Positions 35,431 through 43,807 of a DNA stretch of 64,000 nucleotides are shown piece by piece. This DNA comes from Myxococcus dinghuensis (lineage in GTDB: Bacteria > Myxococcota > Myxococcia > Myxococcales > Myxococcaceae): the NCBI RefSeq assembly GCF_024198235.1, contig NZ_JAKCFB010000037.1, forward strand, positions 1 to 64,000, written 5' to 3'. Numbering within the stretch: the first letter of the stretch is position 1; the number at the start of each line of letters is the position of its first letter. The notes beneath the pieces are model-generated. The model was not told where the DNA came from. It did no database searches and saw only the letters and a program-made list of their open reading frames with translations. Both the position numbers and the translations under genes were made by a program.

Positions 35431-36246
35431 ATGTCGACTCCCCACGCAACCCGGGCCCAGGCCTTCCGTCAGCTCCACGCCAGCGGGCTCCTGCTCCTCG
35501 CCAACACCTGGGACGCGGGGACGGCCCGTGTCGTGGAGAGCCTGGGTGCCCCGGCGCTCGCCACCAGCAGCGCGGGCGTCGCCTGGGCCCGGGGCTATCC
35601 GGACGGCGACGCGCTCCCCGTGAAGGTCCTGCTGGACGTCCTCGCCTCCATCACCCGCGTGGTGGAGGCCCCGCTCACCGCGGACATCGAGGGCGGCTAC
35701 TCGGACGACCCCGAGGCGGTGGGCGAGGTGGTGGAGGGCGTCCTGCGCGCGGGCGCGGTGGGCATCAACCTGGAGGACGGCACCAGCCCCGTGGAGCTGC
35801 TCGCCGCGAAGATCCAGGCCGCGCGGCGGGCCTCCCAGCGGGTGGGACTCGACGTCTTCGTGAACGCGCGCACCGACGTCTACCTGCAGAAGCTCGTCCC
35901 CGAGGAGCGCCGGCTGGAAGAGACGCTCGCGCGGGCGGAGCGCTACCGCGCGGCGGGCGCGGATGGCCTGTTCGTCCCTGGGCTGACCGCGGCAAACGAC
36001 ATCCGGACCCTCGCCGCGTCGGTGGGGCTGCCGCTGAACCTCATGGCGGATCCGGCGCTGCCAGCGCTCGAGGAGTTGCAGGCGCTGGGCGTCCGCCGCC
36101 TCAGCGCGGGGGCCACGCTCGCCAAGGCCATCTTCGGGCGCGTCGCGGCGCTGGCCACGGGCTTCCTCCGCGACGGCAGCGCCGCGCCGCTCGTCCCGGG
36201 CGCGATGCCCTACCCCACGCTCAACACGCTGATGAAGGCGCGCTGA
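35431..36246 (+). CDS. isocitrate lyase/PEP-mutase superfamily protein
   Basis: A 271-residue TIM-barrel enzyme of the PEP mutase/isocitrate lyase superfamily. Signatures: LLANTWDAGTARVVESLGAP, LATSSAGVAWARGYPDG, the metal-binding LTADIEGGYSDDPE and AVGINLEDGTSPV. This branch (often annotated as carboxyvinyl-carboxyphosphonate phosphorylmutase-like) has no lysine/cysteine lyase motif of true isocitrate lyase, so the reaction is unknown; C-C or P-C bond chemistry on a 2-oxo acid is likely. The ATG follows GAAAGG. It lies 37 bases after ogt and may be in the same transcript. Confidence 0.8.
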   Translation: MSTPHATRAQAFRQLHASGLLLLANTWDAGTARVVESLGAPALATSSAGVAWARGYPDGDALPVKVLLDVLASITRVVEAPLTADIEGGYSDDPEAVGEVVEGVLRAGAVGINLEDGTSPVELLAAKIQAARRASQRVGLDVFVNARTDVYLQKLVPEERRLEETLARAERYRAAGADGLFVPGLTAANDIRTLAASVGLPLNLMADPALPALEELQALGVRRLSAGATLAKAIFGRVAALATGFLRDGSAAPLVPGAMPYPTLNTLMKAR

Positions 36247-36269
36247 GCGGCGCGAACCGCGGGGTTGGT

Positions 36270-36284
36270 GGCGACTACGTCGCC
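36270..36284. terminator. hairpin across the MaoC stop codon
   Basis: GGCGAC (36270-36275) and GTCGCC (36279-36284) pair around the loop TAC, which with its neighbour contains the MaoC stop codon (complement of 36275-36277). An outer GGCGCG/CGCGCC pairing (36249-36254 with 36284-36289) could extend it. It lies in the 28-base gap between convergent genes and is a possible terminator. Confidence 0.35.
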
Positions 36285-36733
36285 GCGCCGTCCTGGGGCT
36301 TGCGCGAGAACAGGGCGTTGGCGATCTCCGACATCACCACCTCGCCCTTCTGGTTGCGGACCTCGAAGCGGAACTTGATGGCGCCCCGGTCCGGCTTGCT
36401 CTTGGACGGAGTGGTGGAGAGGACCTCGAAGCGCGCGGTCAACGCGTCGCCCGGACGAACGGGCTTGAGCCAGCGCAGCTCGTCCAGGCCAGGCGAGCCC
36501 AGGCTCGCGGTCTTGCTCAGGAGGTGCTCCACCGCGAGCTTGTGGCAGATGGAAGCGGTGTGCCACCCGCTCGCGACGAGGCCGCCGAAAATGCCTTCGC
36601 GCCCTCCTTCGTCACTCAGATGGAAGGGCTGCGGGTCGAACTGCTTCGCGAAGGCGATGATCTCCTCGCGCGTGACCACATAGGGCCCAGCCTCGCTCGA
36701 CTCACCCGGCTGGAAGTCATCGAAGTAGCGCAT
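36275..36733 (-). CDS. MaoC-like hot-dog dehydratase
   Basis: A 152-residue single hot-dog protein of the MaoC/(R)-specific enoyl-CoA hydratase family. The hydratase-2 motif is visible: EIIAFAKQFDPQPFHLSDEG with catalytic Asp and His, followed by GLVASGWHTASICHKLAVEH. Such enzymes hydrate enoyl-CoA in fatty-acid or polyhydroxyalkanoate metabolism. The true substrate is not known here. The ATG has AGG upstream. It is convergent with the PEP-mutase-like gene and lies downstream of the secreted-protein operon, from which it is separated by two hairpins. Confidence 0.85.
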   Translation of the reverse strand: MRYFDDFQPGESSEAGPYVVTREEIIAFAKQFDPQPFHLSDEGGREGIFGGLVASGWHTASICHKLAVEHLLSKTASLGSPGLDELRWLKPVRPGDALTARFEVLSTTPSKSKPDRGAIKFRFEVRNQKGEVVMSEIANALFSRKPQDGAAT

Positions 36734-36797
36734 GGTCCGACCTCAATAGGTCGGCCGCCGCCTCCTCGCAACGCATTGACACGGCCGCGCGGCGTTT

Positions 36798-36837
36798 TGC
36801 CCGGCGGGCAGTCCCCCGCACTTCGGGTCCGGGGGAC
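36798..36837. terminator. double hairpin after the 718-residue protein gene
   Basis: On the minus strand two stems follow the stop codon at 36854: GTCCCCCG/CGGGGGAC (36811-36818 with 36830-36837, 8 bp, 11-base loop), and directly after it the 13-base palindrome TGCCCGGCGGGCA (36798-36810). Together they form a likely terminator for the three-gene operon, insulating maoC. Confidence 0.55.
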
Positions 36838-36853
36838 GCTTTCCCGAGAGTGC

Positions 36854-39010
36854 TCAGAACGACAGCAGCGTCAGGTCCATCGACAGGAAGACGGAGATGC
36901 GGAAGGCGTTGCGTTCGTCGACCGTGACCACGGCGCTGCCATCCGGCAGCGTCTCCGTCGTGGAGACCTTCCGCAACGCGGGCACCATCGACACGCCGCC
37001 ACCGAACACGACCGGCGACCTGAACAGGCCGAAGGTCACGAAGGCGCCTGGCGAGAGCACCTGCGCGAAGCCGATGTTCGGCTCCGCGAGCACCTTCTCC
37101 GTCACGCCCTCCTGCACCGTCTGCGTCTCCGACTTCAGCCGGGGGGACACCACCGCCCCCAGGTCCAGCACCGAGAGCATGCCGCCGATGTAGAACTTGG
37201 GAGAGAGCGGGCCACTGAGCTGGAACCCGATGGGCGCGAACACGGAGAGGGCGCTCCCGTTCGTCTTCCCCGTCACGTCGTCCAGCAGCTCGTAGGAGTA
37301 GGCTGCACCCAGCAGCGCGTTGAGCGTCAACTGCGTCCCTTCATACTTGGTCCGATAGCTGCCCACGGGCGCGGCGGCGGCCTCGAGCGTGCGTGCCACG
37401 GTGTCGCTGTCCTTCGCGTTGGCCAGCTCGACCACGAGCGGCAACCCCTTGAGCACGACGGGCGGAAGCTGGCCGTCGAGTCCTGGGATGGTCCTGGACA
37501 AGTTCGCCGAGAGGTCCAGCATCGCCATGACCAGCGCTCCGGAGTCCGTGGACTCCGTCAGCCGCTGCCCCACCTCCGAGATGGCGCCCAACGCCGTCAT
37601 CACATTCGCCACCACGGAGTCACTGCCAGGGTCGAACTCTCGTGCGAACGAGGCACCCACGGTCGCCACCACCTGAACGGATTGGGCGACCAGGGCGAGC
37701 CGATCTCGCGACGTGAAGCGCTCCGGACGGCCATCCGCGTTCAGCTTCTCGTCGCGCATCTGCGTCAGCAGCTCCTGAATGCGGTGCGCCTCGCGTGCGG
37801 CGGTGGTGATTCCGGAAACGAGCTTGGAGAAGCTGCTGGCGGCAACGGGCGTCTTCATCGCCTTCTCCACGGAGAGCACGACGGACACCGTCAGGTAGCC
37901 CCACTTGGGGTTGTCGTGCGGCAGCGCCACCACCTGCGTCCAGCCGTCCTCGCGCAAGATGGCATCGACGACCGCCGAGCCACGCTTCACTGCACCCACC
38001 GTCTTCTGGCACGTCAGGGTCCCTTGGACGTTTCCCTTGAAGCGGACCTGGCCCGGGGTCTCGCATTCGAGCGTCGCGAACTGGAGGTTCCGCGCCAACT
38101 CCAACGGGGAGCGGCCGTCCCGGGCCTCGCGGTAGAACGACAGCCCCAGGCGCGCCGCGGACAGCGGTTCGGCCGTCGTCTCGTTCACGCAGCTCGCACC
38201 GGCCAGCGCCAGTTCGGGCAGCCGCTGCAGGTCCCTCGACGCCGCGGCCCGCAGATAGATGCCCATGCTGCTGAGCGGCAGCTTCACCTCCAGGGAACTG
38301 AACGCGGTGCAGAAGTTCCGGAAGTAGTCGCGTCCCTCGCCCGAGCAGAGCTGGGCCTCGAGCTTCTCGGACAGGAACAACAAGGCCTCGGCCTTCGCGC
38401 GGGTGACCAGGAACTCCGCCAGACCGTTGATGACGGCGGACTGCACCGCGTCGATCGGGTTCGCCACAGTGGGCACGGTGGATTGCAGGGCCCCGCTTCC
38501 TGGTGCCCCGGAGAACCAGGACTCAACCGTGTTGGCAGCCCCGGGGGCTGGCACGTGGAGCCTGGCGAGCGCGCCACGCACCTCGAGAATCGCCTGGTCC
38601 GTGTCGAGCGCCCGAAGCGTTGAGACATCCACCTCGGTGAGCCCACCTCCAGTGCCCATTCGATGCACGTTCGAGCAGGTTTCCCCCAGGGACTTCAGGG
38701 AGGCGACTGCGCTTGCCCGAAGCGCCGTCGTCTCCGCCGCAAGACGGCCGCCCACGGCAGGCGCCATCGCAGCGTCGATGCGCTCCTTGTCGAGGCTCTC
38801 CGTCGAGAAGGGCCCCGGCTGGCTCACCACGCTCTCCACATGCAGCTCCGCGACCCTTCGGCAGAGCATCTCCAGCTGGACCATGAAGTCCCGCTGCTCC
38901 AGATGGCGCGCGGGGATGGTCGGCAACGCGGGTTGGATGCGCGTCCGGCACTCCGGCGGTTCGGCGGACAGGGACACCACGAGCACAACCGCGAGACTGG
39001 TCAGAGTCAT
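36854..39010 (-). CDS. large exported protein of unknown function with possible C-terminal beta-barrel
   Basis: A 718-residue protein I do not recognise. The N-terminus MTLTSLAVVLVVSLSAEPPE is a signal peptide. The first 450 residues are mainly helical with scattered cysteines (MLCRRVAEL, GETCSNVH, AQLCSGEGRDYFRNFC). The C-terminal 230 residues are beta-rich with alternating hydrophobic strands (LLGAAYSYELL, FQLSGPLSPKFYIGGMLSVL, SPGAFVTFGLF, SPVVFGGGVS, NAFRISVFLSMDLTLLSF) and the protein ends in Phe, as outer-membrane beta-barrels do. Its ATG overlaps the S8 protease stop by 4 bases (ATGA), so it is the third gene of a coupled operon. Confidence 0.75.
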   Translation of the reverse strand: MTLTSLAVVLVVSLSAEPPECRTRIQPALPTIPARHLEQRDFMVQLEMLCRRVAELHVESVVSQPGPFSTESLDKERIDAAMAPAVGGRLAAETTALRASAVASLKSLGETCSNVHRMGTGGGLTEVDVSTLRALDTDQAILEVRGALARLHVPAPGAANTVESWFSGAPGSGALQSTVPTVANPIDAVQSAVINGLAEFLVTRAKAEALLFLSEKLEAQLCSGEGRDYFRNFCTAFSSLEVKLPLSSMGIYLRAAASRDLQRLPELALAGASCVNETTAEPLSAARLGLSFYREARDGRSPLELARNLQFATLECETPGQVRFKGNVQGTLTCQKTVGAVKRGSAVVDAILREDGWTQVVALPHDNPKWGYLTVSVVLSVEKAMKTPVAASSFSKLVSGITTAAREAHRIQELLTQMRDEKLNADGRPERFTSRDRLALVAQSVQVVATVGASFAREFDPGSDSVVANVMTALGAISEVGQRLTESTDSGALVMAMLDLSANLSRTIPGLDGQLPPVVLKGLPLVVELANAKDSDTVARTLEAAAAPVGSYRTKYEGTQLTLNALLGAAYSYELLDDVTGKTNGSALSVFAPIGFQLSGPLSPKFYIGGMLSVLDLGAVVSPRLKSETQTVQEGVTEKVLAEPNIGFAQVLSPGAFVTFGLFRSPVVFGGGVSMVPALRKVSTTETLPDGSAVVTVDERNAFRISVFLSMDLTLLSF

Positions 39011-39912
39011 GACGACAAGGCCCCCAGTAGCGCCAGCGCGGCCTTGACCAACGGAAGAGGCGCGAGCCTTCCGAAGGGCATCTCAGGAGATATCTGAGAG
39101 GACGTGGAGCGGATGAGACCGGGCAGGGCTTGCCCCATCTTGCGAAGCTCGTCCTGCGTGTCACACAGCCCCAGCGCGAGCGCGGCTGCGCCCGCGGTGA
39201 TGGCGGCGGCGCCCGAGGTCAGTCCATTCCAGGTCGTCCATCGCCCGTCGGGCTGCACCACGCGCAGCGCCTCCCCGGGTGCCGCGACGTCGACCCAGTC
39301 ATCGAGGCTCGCGGTCGGGAGCACGCGCCCCGTGGAGCCGAGCGCCGTCGCGGTGAAGATGCCCTGCACCTGCTCCGGAAAGGCCGCCGTGGTGTCCGGC
39401 GTGTTGCCCGCGGCGCCCACCACGAACACGCCGGCCTGGGACAGGAGCTGCACCGCGTGCTGGAGCCGGGGCGTCACCGCGTCGAGCAGGAAGCTGCACG
39501 ACACGACCTGCGCACTGGCCGCGAAGCACCCCACCGCGAGCGCCTCCTCCACCGCATCCAGCGAAGGCCGCCCGTCTGGACCGACGATGGGGAAGTTCAG
39601 CACCGTGGCGCCAGGAGCGAGCCCGGGGCTGCGCGCGTGGCTCGACGCGATGAGGCCCGCGCAATACGTCCCATGCGCCTGTCCGAAGGGAGGGTTCGCC
39701 CACGGCGTCCCATCCGGGCGGAAATGCTCCACGCGCGTCGCGGGCAACCCACCGACGGAGGCCACGCCATTGTCGAGCACCGCCACGCGGATTCCGGCGC
39801 CCGTGGAAGCGCGCCAGGCCTCGCGGACCCGGAGCGCGGTCAGGTGCCACGGGACATCGCCAGGGACGGGCTGGGCGTCTCTCGGAGCCCAACGAGGTCG
39901 GTCGGGAGGCAT
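39007..39912 (-). CDS. subtilisin-like (S8) serine protease without signal peptide
   Basis: A 301-residue S8 protease with the full catalytic set: D47 in RVAVLDNGVAS, H80 in QAHGTYCAGLIASS, oxyanion N170 in VVGAAGNTPDT and S233 in NGLTSGAAAITAG. The Ser motif is TSG rather than the usual TSM. No signal peptide or prodomain is visible from the ATG at 39912 (MPPDRPRWAPRDAQP), so it may act in the cytoplasm or leave by an unknown route; the frame runs upstream to 40053 without a signal sequence. It lies 37 bases after a metalloprotease-like lipoprotein gene and overlaps the next gene by 4 bases. Confidence 0.85.
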   Translation of the reverse strand: MPPDRPRWAPRDAQPVPGDVPWHLTALRVREAWRASTGAGIRVAVLDNGVASVGGLPATRVEHFRPDGTPWANPPFGQAHGTYCAGLIASSHARSPGLAPGATVLNFPIVGPDGRPSLDAVEEALAVGCFAASAQVVSCSFLLDAVTPRLQHAVQLLSQAGVFVVGAAGNTPDTTAAFPEQVQGIFTATALGSTGRVLPTASLDDWVDVAAPGEALRVVQPDGRWTTWNGLTSGAAAITAGAAALALGLCDTQDELRKMGQALPGLIRSTSSQISPEMPFGRLAPLPLVKAALALLGALSS

Positions 39913-39949
39913 GTGCGGTCCCCTTCGGTCAGTCGGACGAGAACGAAGC

Positions 39950-40789
39950 TCAAGGGCTGGGAGACCGGCAGAGGGAGCGCGCGTGCCGGAGCGTCTGTTC
40001 GCACTCCCGCTCCGCGTCTGGCGCCATCTCCCGGGCCGCCACCATGCAGGCATCGAACGAGGCGCGCCCCTCCTTCGTGTCCACGCGCTGCCCCTGCTGT
40101 CGCAGCTCGTAGTAGCACCCCGTCATGTCCCCGAGCCGGTAGCTGACGAGCTGACGCTCGGTGCATCGCGTGTGGTCGGAGTCCGTGTAGCGGAAGCGCT
40201 CGCCGTGGTACTTGTCGCATCGGGTGCGCGCCGCGTCCGAGAAGACACAGCGGTCGTCGTGCGGCTCCGGCACGAGATGGGTGAGCTCGTGCGCGAGGGT
40301 GTTGATGAACTCCGCGCGGGTGGAGACCTTCGAGTCCCGCCACTTCTCGACCTGCCAGGGATTGAAGGCGGTTCCGTGGCGGCCCAGGTTCGTGGTGGCG
40401 ATGGCTCCGAAGTGACGATTGACGAGGTAGTGGACGCCGACGAACGACCGCGCGAGGACGTTGGTGACGACCGCCTCGCCGTCGGTGGCGTACTCGACGG
40501 GCTCCGTCATCCCCTTGCAGGTCTCCACGCCCACGATCCACCCCGAGGCCTCACGCACCAGCCCCCGGAAGGCCTCGTCGGCGAAGATGGCCCGGACCTC
40601 CGTGAGCCCCTCCTTCAACGCGGTCACGTCCTTCGCTTTGGGTTGGTAGAAATACACCGAGACGTCGGAAGCGCCCGCCGAGGGCACCGCCCACAATGCG
40701 TCCGCAGCAGGCGTGGATTGATAGCCACGAAACGGGCACCCCGTCGTCGACACCAGGAGCACCACGGACAGAAGAAAACGCGAGCGCAT
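39950..40789 (-). CDS. HELTH-motif metallopeptidase-like lipoprotein
   Basis: A 279-residue lipoprotein: signal peptide MRSRFLLSVVLLVSTTG then lipobox Cys18. A gluzincin/metzincin-type zinc motif HELTH lies at 167-171 in FINTLAHELTHLVPEPHDDR. The downstream acidic and Cys/His-rich region (CVFSDAARTRCDKYHGERFR, YTDSDHTRCTERQ) may supply a third ligand and disulfides. The family is unknown to me. A strong AGGGGGAG Shine-Dalgarno precedes the ATG. It is the first gene of the operon with the S8 protease and the large exported protein. Confidence 0.75.
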   Translation of the reverse strand: MRSRFLLSVVLLVSTTGCPFRGYQSTPAADALWAVPSAGASDVSVYFYQPKAKDVTALKEGLTEVRAIFADEAFRGLVREASGWIVGVETCKGMTEPVEYATDGEAVVTNVLARSFVGVHYLVNRHFGAIATTNLGRHGTAFNPWQVEKWRDSKVSTRAEFINTLAHELTHLVPEPHDDRCVFSDAARTRCDKYHGERFRYTDSDHTRCTERQLVSYRLGDMTGCYYELRQQGQRVDTKEGRASFDACMVAAREMAPDAERECEQTLRHARSLCRSPSP

Positions 40790-41051
40790 GAACTCCCCCT
40801 GACAACCGTTGAACGTGGTGACGGCGAATTCCTTACGGCGATTCTCCAATGGCTCGCATGTGACGCAAACGGGGTCGTCTCCACCCCCCAGGTCACGCCG
40901 CCCACGTCGAGGAGCAGGGGTGCGTCGACGCCATGGGGGAGCGGGGGTGGCGGGGCGGGTGCCGGCCCGCTCCGTCCCCGCCCGTCCCGGGGGCCGAGCC
41001 GGTCACCTCCGCGCCCCATAGCTTCACCGCGAGCCCGCCGCGAGGTGCGTC

Positions 41052-42218
41052 TTGCCCGACCCCCACTCCCTGCTGAGCCGACCGGAGCTGCTCACGCGTC
41101 ACATCATCGAGTACGGCGCCACGCAGGAGGAGCAACCCTGGGCCGAGGCGGAGGCGGTCCACCTCGGCCTCGATTGGCCGCCAGGGCTGGAGCCTCACCC
41201 GGCGCCGCGGGTGCCCCATCCCGCCCCCGGCGACCTCCTGCCCCAGGTGGACTTCCTCGTCGTCACCTGGACGGTGGCCGAAGCCGAGGCGCTCGCGGAT
41301 ACGCTCACGCCGGGCGTGCGACGCACCGCCTGGCATCCCTACGACCGGAACCTCCGGGACCACTACCTCCCGCGCCTCCGACCCTCCGCGCCCGCGCGAC
41401 GCGTCCAGCGGCTGGGGAGCTGGTGCATCACGCGCATCGGCGGATGGCGGGTGCTGTGCTTCAAGTCGGAGCTCCACCTCGACCAGGACGGCCTCCGCAC
41501 CCGCGAGGGCACGACCACCCTGCCCGTGAAGGACCTGCTCCACCAACTGCTGCGCGAGACGACGCCACGCATGGTCCTCACCATGGGCACCGCGGGCGCC
41601 ACCTTCCCGGACCATGCGCTGGGCGACGTCATCATCACCCGCGCCGCGCGCTTCTGGCTGTCCCAGCAATACCGTGACGAACCCTTCAACGGCGCCACCT
41701 ACCGCTGCGACCTGGAGGTGCCCACCCGCTACTTCAGCGACGCACAGCGCATGATGCAGTCCCACGCCGGCCGACTGGCCGAGCCCGACTTCGGCCCCCC
41801 CACGAAGCGCTACGCGTTCGACGGACCGCGGCTCCAGGCGCCGCGCCACTCGCCGGACATCCGGCTCGACGGGCGCGACATGCCCGCCTTCCACCCCATG
41901 CTCACGACGGACGCCTTCGCGTTCGGGACCTCGCGCAACGGCCTGGAGTCCCAGGGGGCGGGTGTGGAGATGAGCGACGCCGTGCTGGGACTCGTCGCCG
42001 AGGAGCTGGGCAACCTCTCCCCGTCGTGGCTCGTCGTCCGCGACGCCTCCGACCCACGACTCGACGGCGACCTGCCCGACGCACCGGGCCGGCCGGACCT
42101 GCAGGCGCACTGGGCCGTCCGGTACTACGAGGCCTATGGCTACTGGGCGAGCGTGAACAGTGCCCTCGCCACCTGGGCCGTCATCGCCGGCCACGAGGTC
42201 GCTGTACGACACTGGTAG
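41052..42218 (+). CDS. nucleoside phosphorylase/nucleosidase-fold protein of unknown role
   Basis: A 388-residue protein with a phosphorylase-superfamily core. Residues about 175-205 show TPRMVLTMGTAGATFPDHAL then GDVIITRAARFW, the MTAN/PNP pattern. Near 305-340 it has GVEMSDAVLGLVAEEL and WLVVRDASDP, equivalent to the substrate-binding Glu and catalytic Asp strands. The N-terminal 100 residues and the insert at 230-290 are unfamiliar. It has no signal peptide. The TTG start has GAGGTG 4-5 bases upstream. It is divergent from the protease operon (262 bases) and upstream of the S74 lipoprotein gene. Salvage enzyme or nucleotide-depleting effector are both possible. Confidence 0.7.
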   Translation: MPDPHSLLSRPELLTRHIIEYGATQEEQPWAEAEAVHLGLDWPPGLEPHPAPRVPHPAPGDLLPQVDFLVVTWTVAEAEALADTLTPGVRRTAWHPYDRNLRDHYLPRLRPSAPARRVQRLGSWCITRIGGWRVLCFKSELHLDQDGLRTREGTTTLPVKDLLHQLLRETTPRMVLTMGTAGATFPDHALGDVIITRAARFWLSQQYRDEPFNGATYRCDLEVPTRYFSDAQRMMQSHAGRLAEPDFGPPTKRYAFDGPRLQAPRHSPDIRLDGRDMPAFHPMLTTDAFAFGTSRNGLESQGAGVEMSDAVLGLVAEELGNLSPSWLVVRDASDPRLDGDLPDAPGRPDLQAHWAVRYYEAYGYWASVNSALATWAVIAGHEVAVRHW

Positions 42219-42316
42219 CCGGTCGCTCCCGACTCGTCGACGAATCCTCTTCGCGACGCAGACGACCTGGCGCGTAGGTCGCTAGACTCTCCCTACTTTC
42301 CACCTGGAGGATTCGC

Positions 42317-43738
42317 ATGAAGGTCAGGGCACTGCTGGCCACGCTGGGACTCGTCACCATGGGAGGCACGGCCTGCAGCGGCTCGGACGGCTCCAACGGT
42401 GTCGATGGGAGACAGGGCACACAGGGTGTGCAGGGGCCCACCGGTCCCCAAGGACCACAGGGCCCCGTGGGCCCCTCCTGGGACGTCGGCACGGGCCTGC
42501 TCCTGCAGGACAATGTCCTGAGCGTCCGGTACGGCGAGGGCGAGAACTCCGCGGTGGCGAGCGGAGATCCCCGGCTCGCCAACGCGCGCATCCCCCTTCC
42601 TGGCAGCGACGACTACATCCAGAACGGGACCACGACCCAGGCGGGCTCCTTCGCGCTGTCCGGAACGGGGCAGACCCAGGGGCGGCTGACGACGAAATCC
42701 GACCTGCGCGTGGACGCCACCTCCGACCCGGCGAAGGCCACGCCCCTGCTCCAGGTCCTCTCGACCTCCACCACGCCCTCCTGGACGGGGTTCCCGCTCC
42801 TCACGGTGGACTCCGCGGGAGGCCTGCTGGCGCGGGGTGAGCAGATGGTGGGGCGAGTGCCCATGAGCGGCGCTGGCATCCGCATGATGTGGCTGCCACA
42901 CCTGGGCGCGTTCCGCGCCGGCTACGCCGACACGCAGTGGAACGACGGCAACATCGGCACGTACTCCTTCGCGGTCGGCAACCTCAACACCGCCAGCGGC
43001 CAGGGCGCCACCGCGTTCGGAGAGAGCTGCTCCGCCAGCGGCACCAACGCGACGTGCCTGGGCGTGTCGAACAACGCCTCGGGCTCCGCGTCGCTGGCGT
43101 CGGGCACCGTGGCCACGGCCGCGGGGCGCGCCGCGGTGGCGATGGGCGGGCTGGTCACCGCGAACGGCGACTACAGCATCGCCATGGGCCGCGCGGTCTC
43201 CACGAAGGGGTACGCCGGCACGTTCATCTGGGGTGACAACTCCACCGCGACCGTCGCGGAGTCCACCGAGGCCAACCAGTTCACCGTTCGCGCCATCGGC
43301 GGCATCCGGCTGCGGACCAGCTCCTCGCTCTCCACCGGCTGCAACCTGTATCCCAACTCGGGCGCGTTCGAGTGCACGTCGGACCGTGACGTGAAGGAGG
43401 ACTTCCGGCCCGTCGACCGCGAGGCCCTGCTGCGCAAGGTGGCGAAGATTCCCGTCGAGACGTGGCGCTTCAAGGGCACGGAGGGCGGGGTGCGCCACCT
43501 GGGTCCCGTCGCGCAGGACTTCCACGAGGCCTTCGGCCTGGGCTCGAGCGACCGGAGCATCGGCATGCTCGACATCAACGGCGTGAACATGGCCGCCATC
43601 CAGGCGCTGGAGCTGCGCACGCGCGAGCTGGCCGCGAAGACGGCCGAGGTGGACGCGCTCAAGGCCGAGATGGCCGAGCTGCGCCAGGGCCTGTCGGAGC
43701 TGCGGCAGGCCCTGGGGCAGAAGGCGCCGCGCCCCTGA
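42317..43738 (+). CDS. collagen-like/YadA-head lipoprotein with S74 intramolecular chaperone
   Basis: A 473-residue exported lipoprotein (lipobox Cys20 in GGTAC). Residues 21-55 contain Gly-X-Y collagen-like triplets (GPTGPQGPQGPVGPS). Residues about 205-300 carry YadA-head-type repeats (ATAAGRAAVAMGG, GDYSIAMGRAVSTKGYAGTF). From about 350 a peptidase S74/endosialidase chaperone domain begins; the Ser-Lys pair five residues apart is visible in CTSDRDVKEDF (Ser near 355), followed by HLGPVAQDFHEAFGLG and LDINGVNMAAIQALELR, ending in a coiled coil. S74 domains fold trimers and then cut themselves off. GGAGG lies 7 bases before the ATG. Confidence 0.85.
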   Translation: MKVRALLATLGLVTMGGTACSGSDGSNGVDGRQGTQGVQGPTGPQGPQGPVGPSWDVGTGLLLQDNVLSVRYGEGENSAVASGDPRLANARIPLPGSDDYIQNGTTTQAGSFALSGTGQTQGRLTTKSDLRVDATSDPAKATPLLQVLSTSTTPSWTGFPLLTVDSAGGLLARGEQMVGRVPMSGAGIRMMWLPHLGAFRAGYADTQWNDGNIGTYSFAVGNLNTASGQGATAFGESCSASGTNATCLGVSNNASGSASLASGTVATAAGRAAVAMGGLVTANGDYSIAMGRAVSTKGYAGTFIWGDNSTATVAESTEANQFTVRAIGGIRLRTSSSLSTGCNLYPNSGAFECTSDRDVKEDFRPVDREALLRKVAKIPVETWRFKGTEGGVRHLGPVAQDFHEAFGLGSSDRSIGMLDINGVNMAAIQALELRTRELAAKTAEVDALKAEMAELRQGLSELRQALGQKAPRP

Positions 43739-43746
43739 CGGACGAA

Positions 43747-43787
43747 GGGCCTCCCCTCGCGCCCGGACTCAGGCGGCGGGGAGGCCC
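43747..43787. terminator. bidirectional hairpin between S74 lipoprotein and Cys/Met PLP genes
   Basis: A perfect 10-bp stem, GGGCCTCCCC with GGGGAGGCCC, encloses a 21-base loop in the 69-base gap between convergent genes. It starts 8 bases after the stop of the plus-strand gene. There is no T-run. Confidence 0.6.
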
Positions 43788-43807
43788 TGGACATCCCGAC
43801 CCACGAC

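Noticed and set aside
42317-43738. Prophage tail-fibre remnant
   Set aside because: The S74 domain alone suggests phage, but the protein has a lipobox and YadA-head repeats and no phage genes lie nearby.
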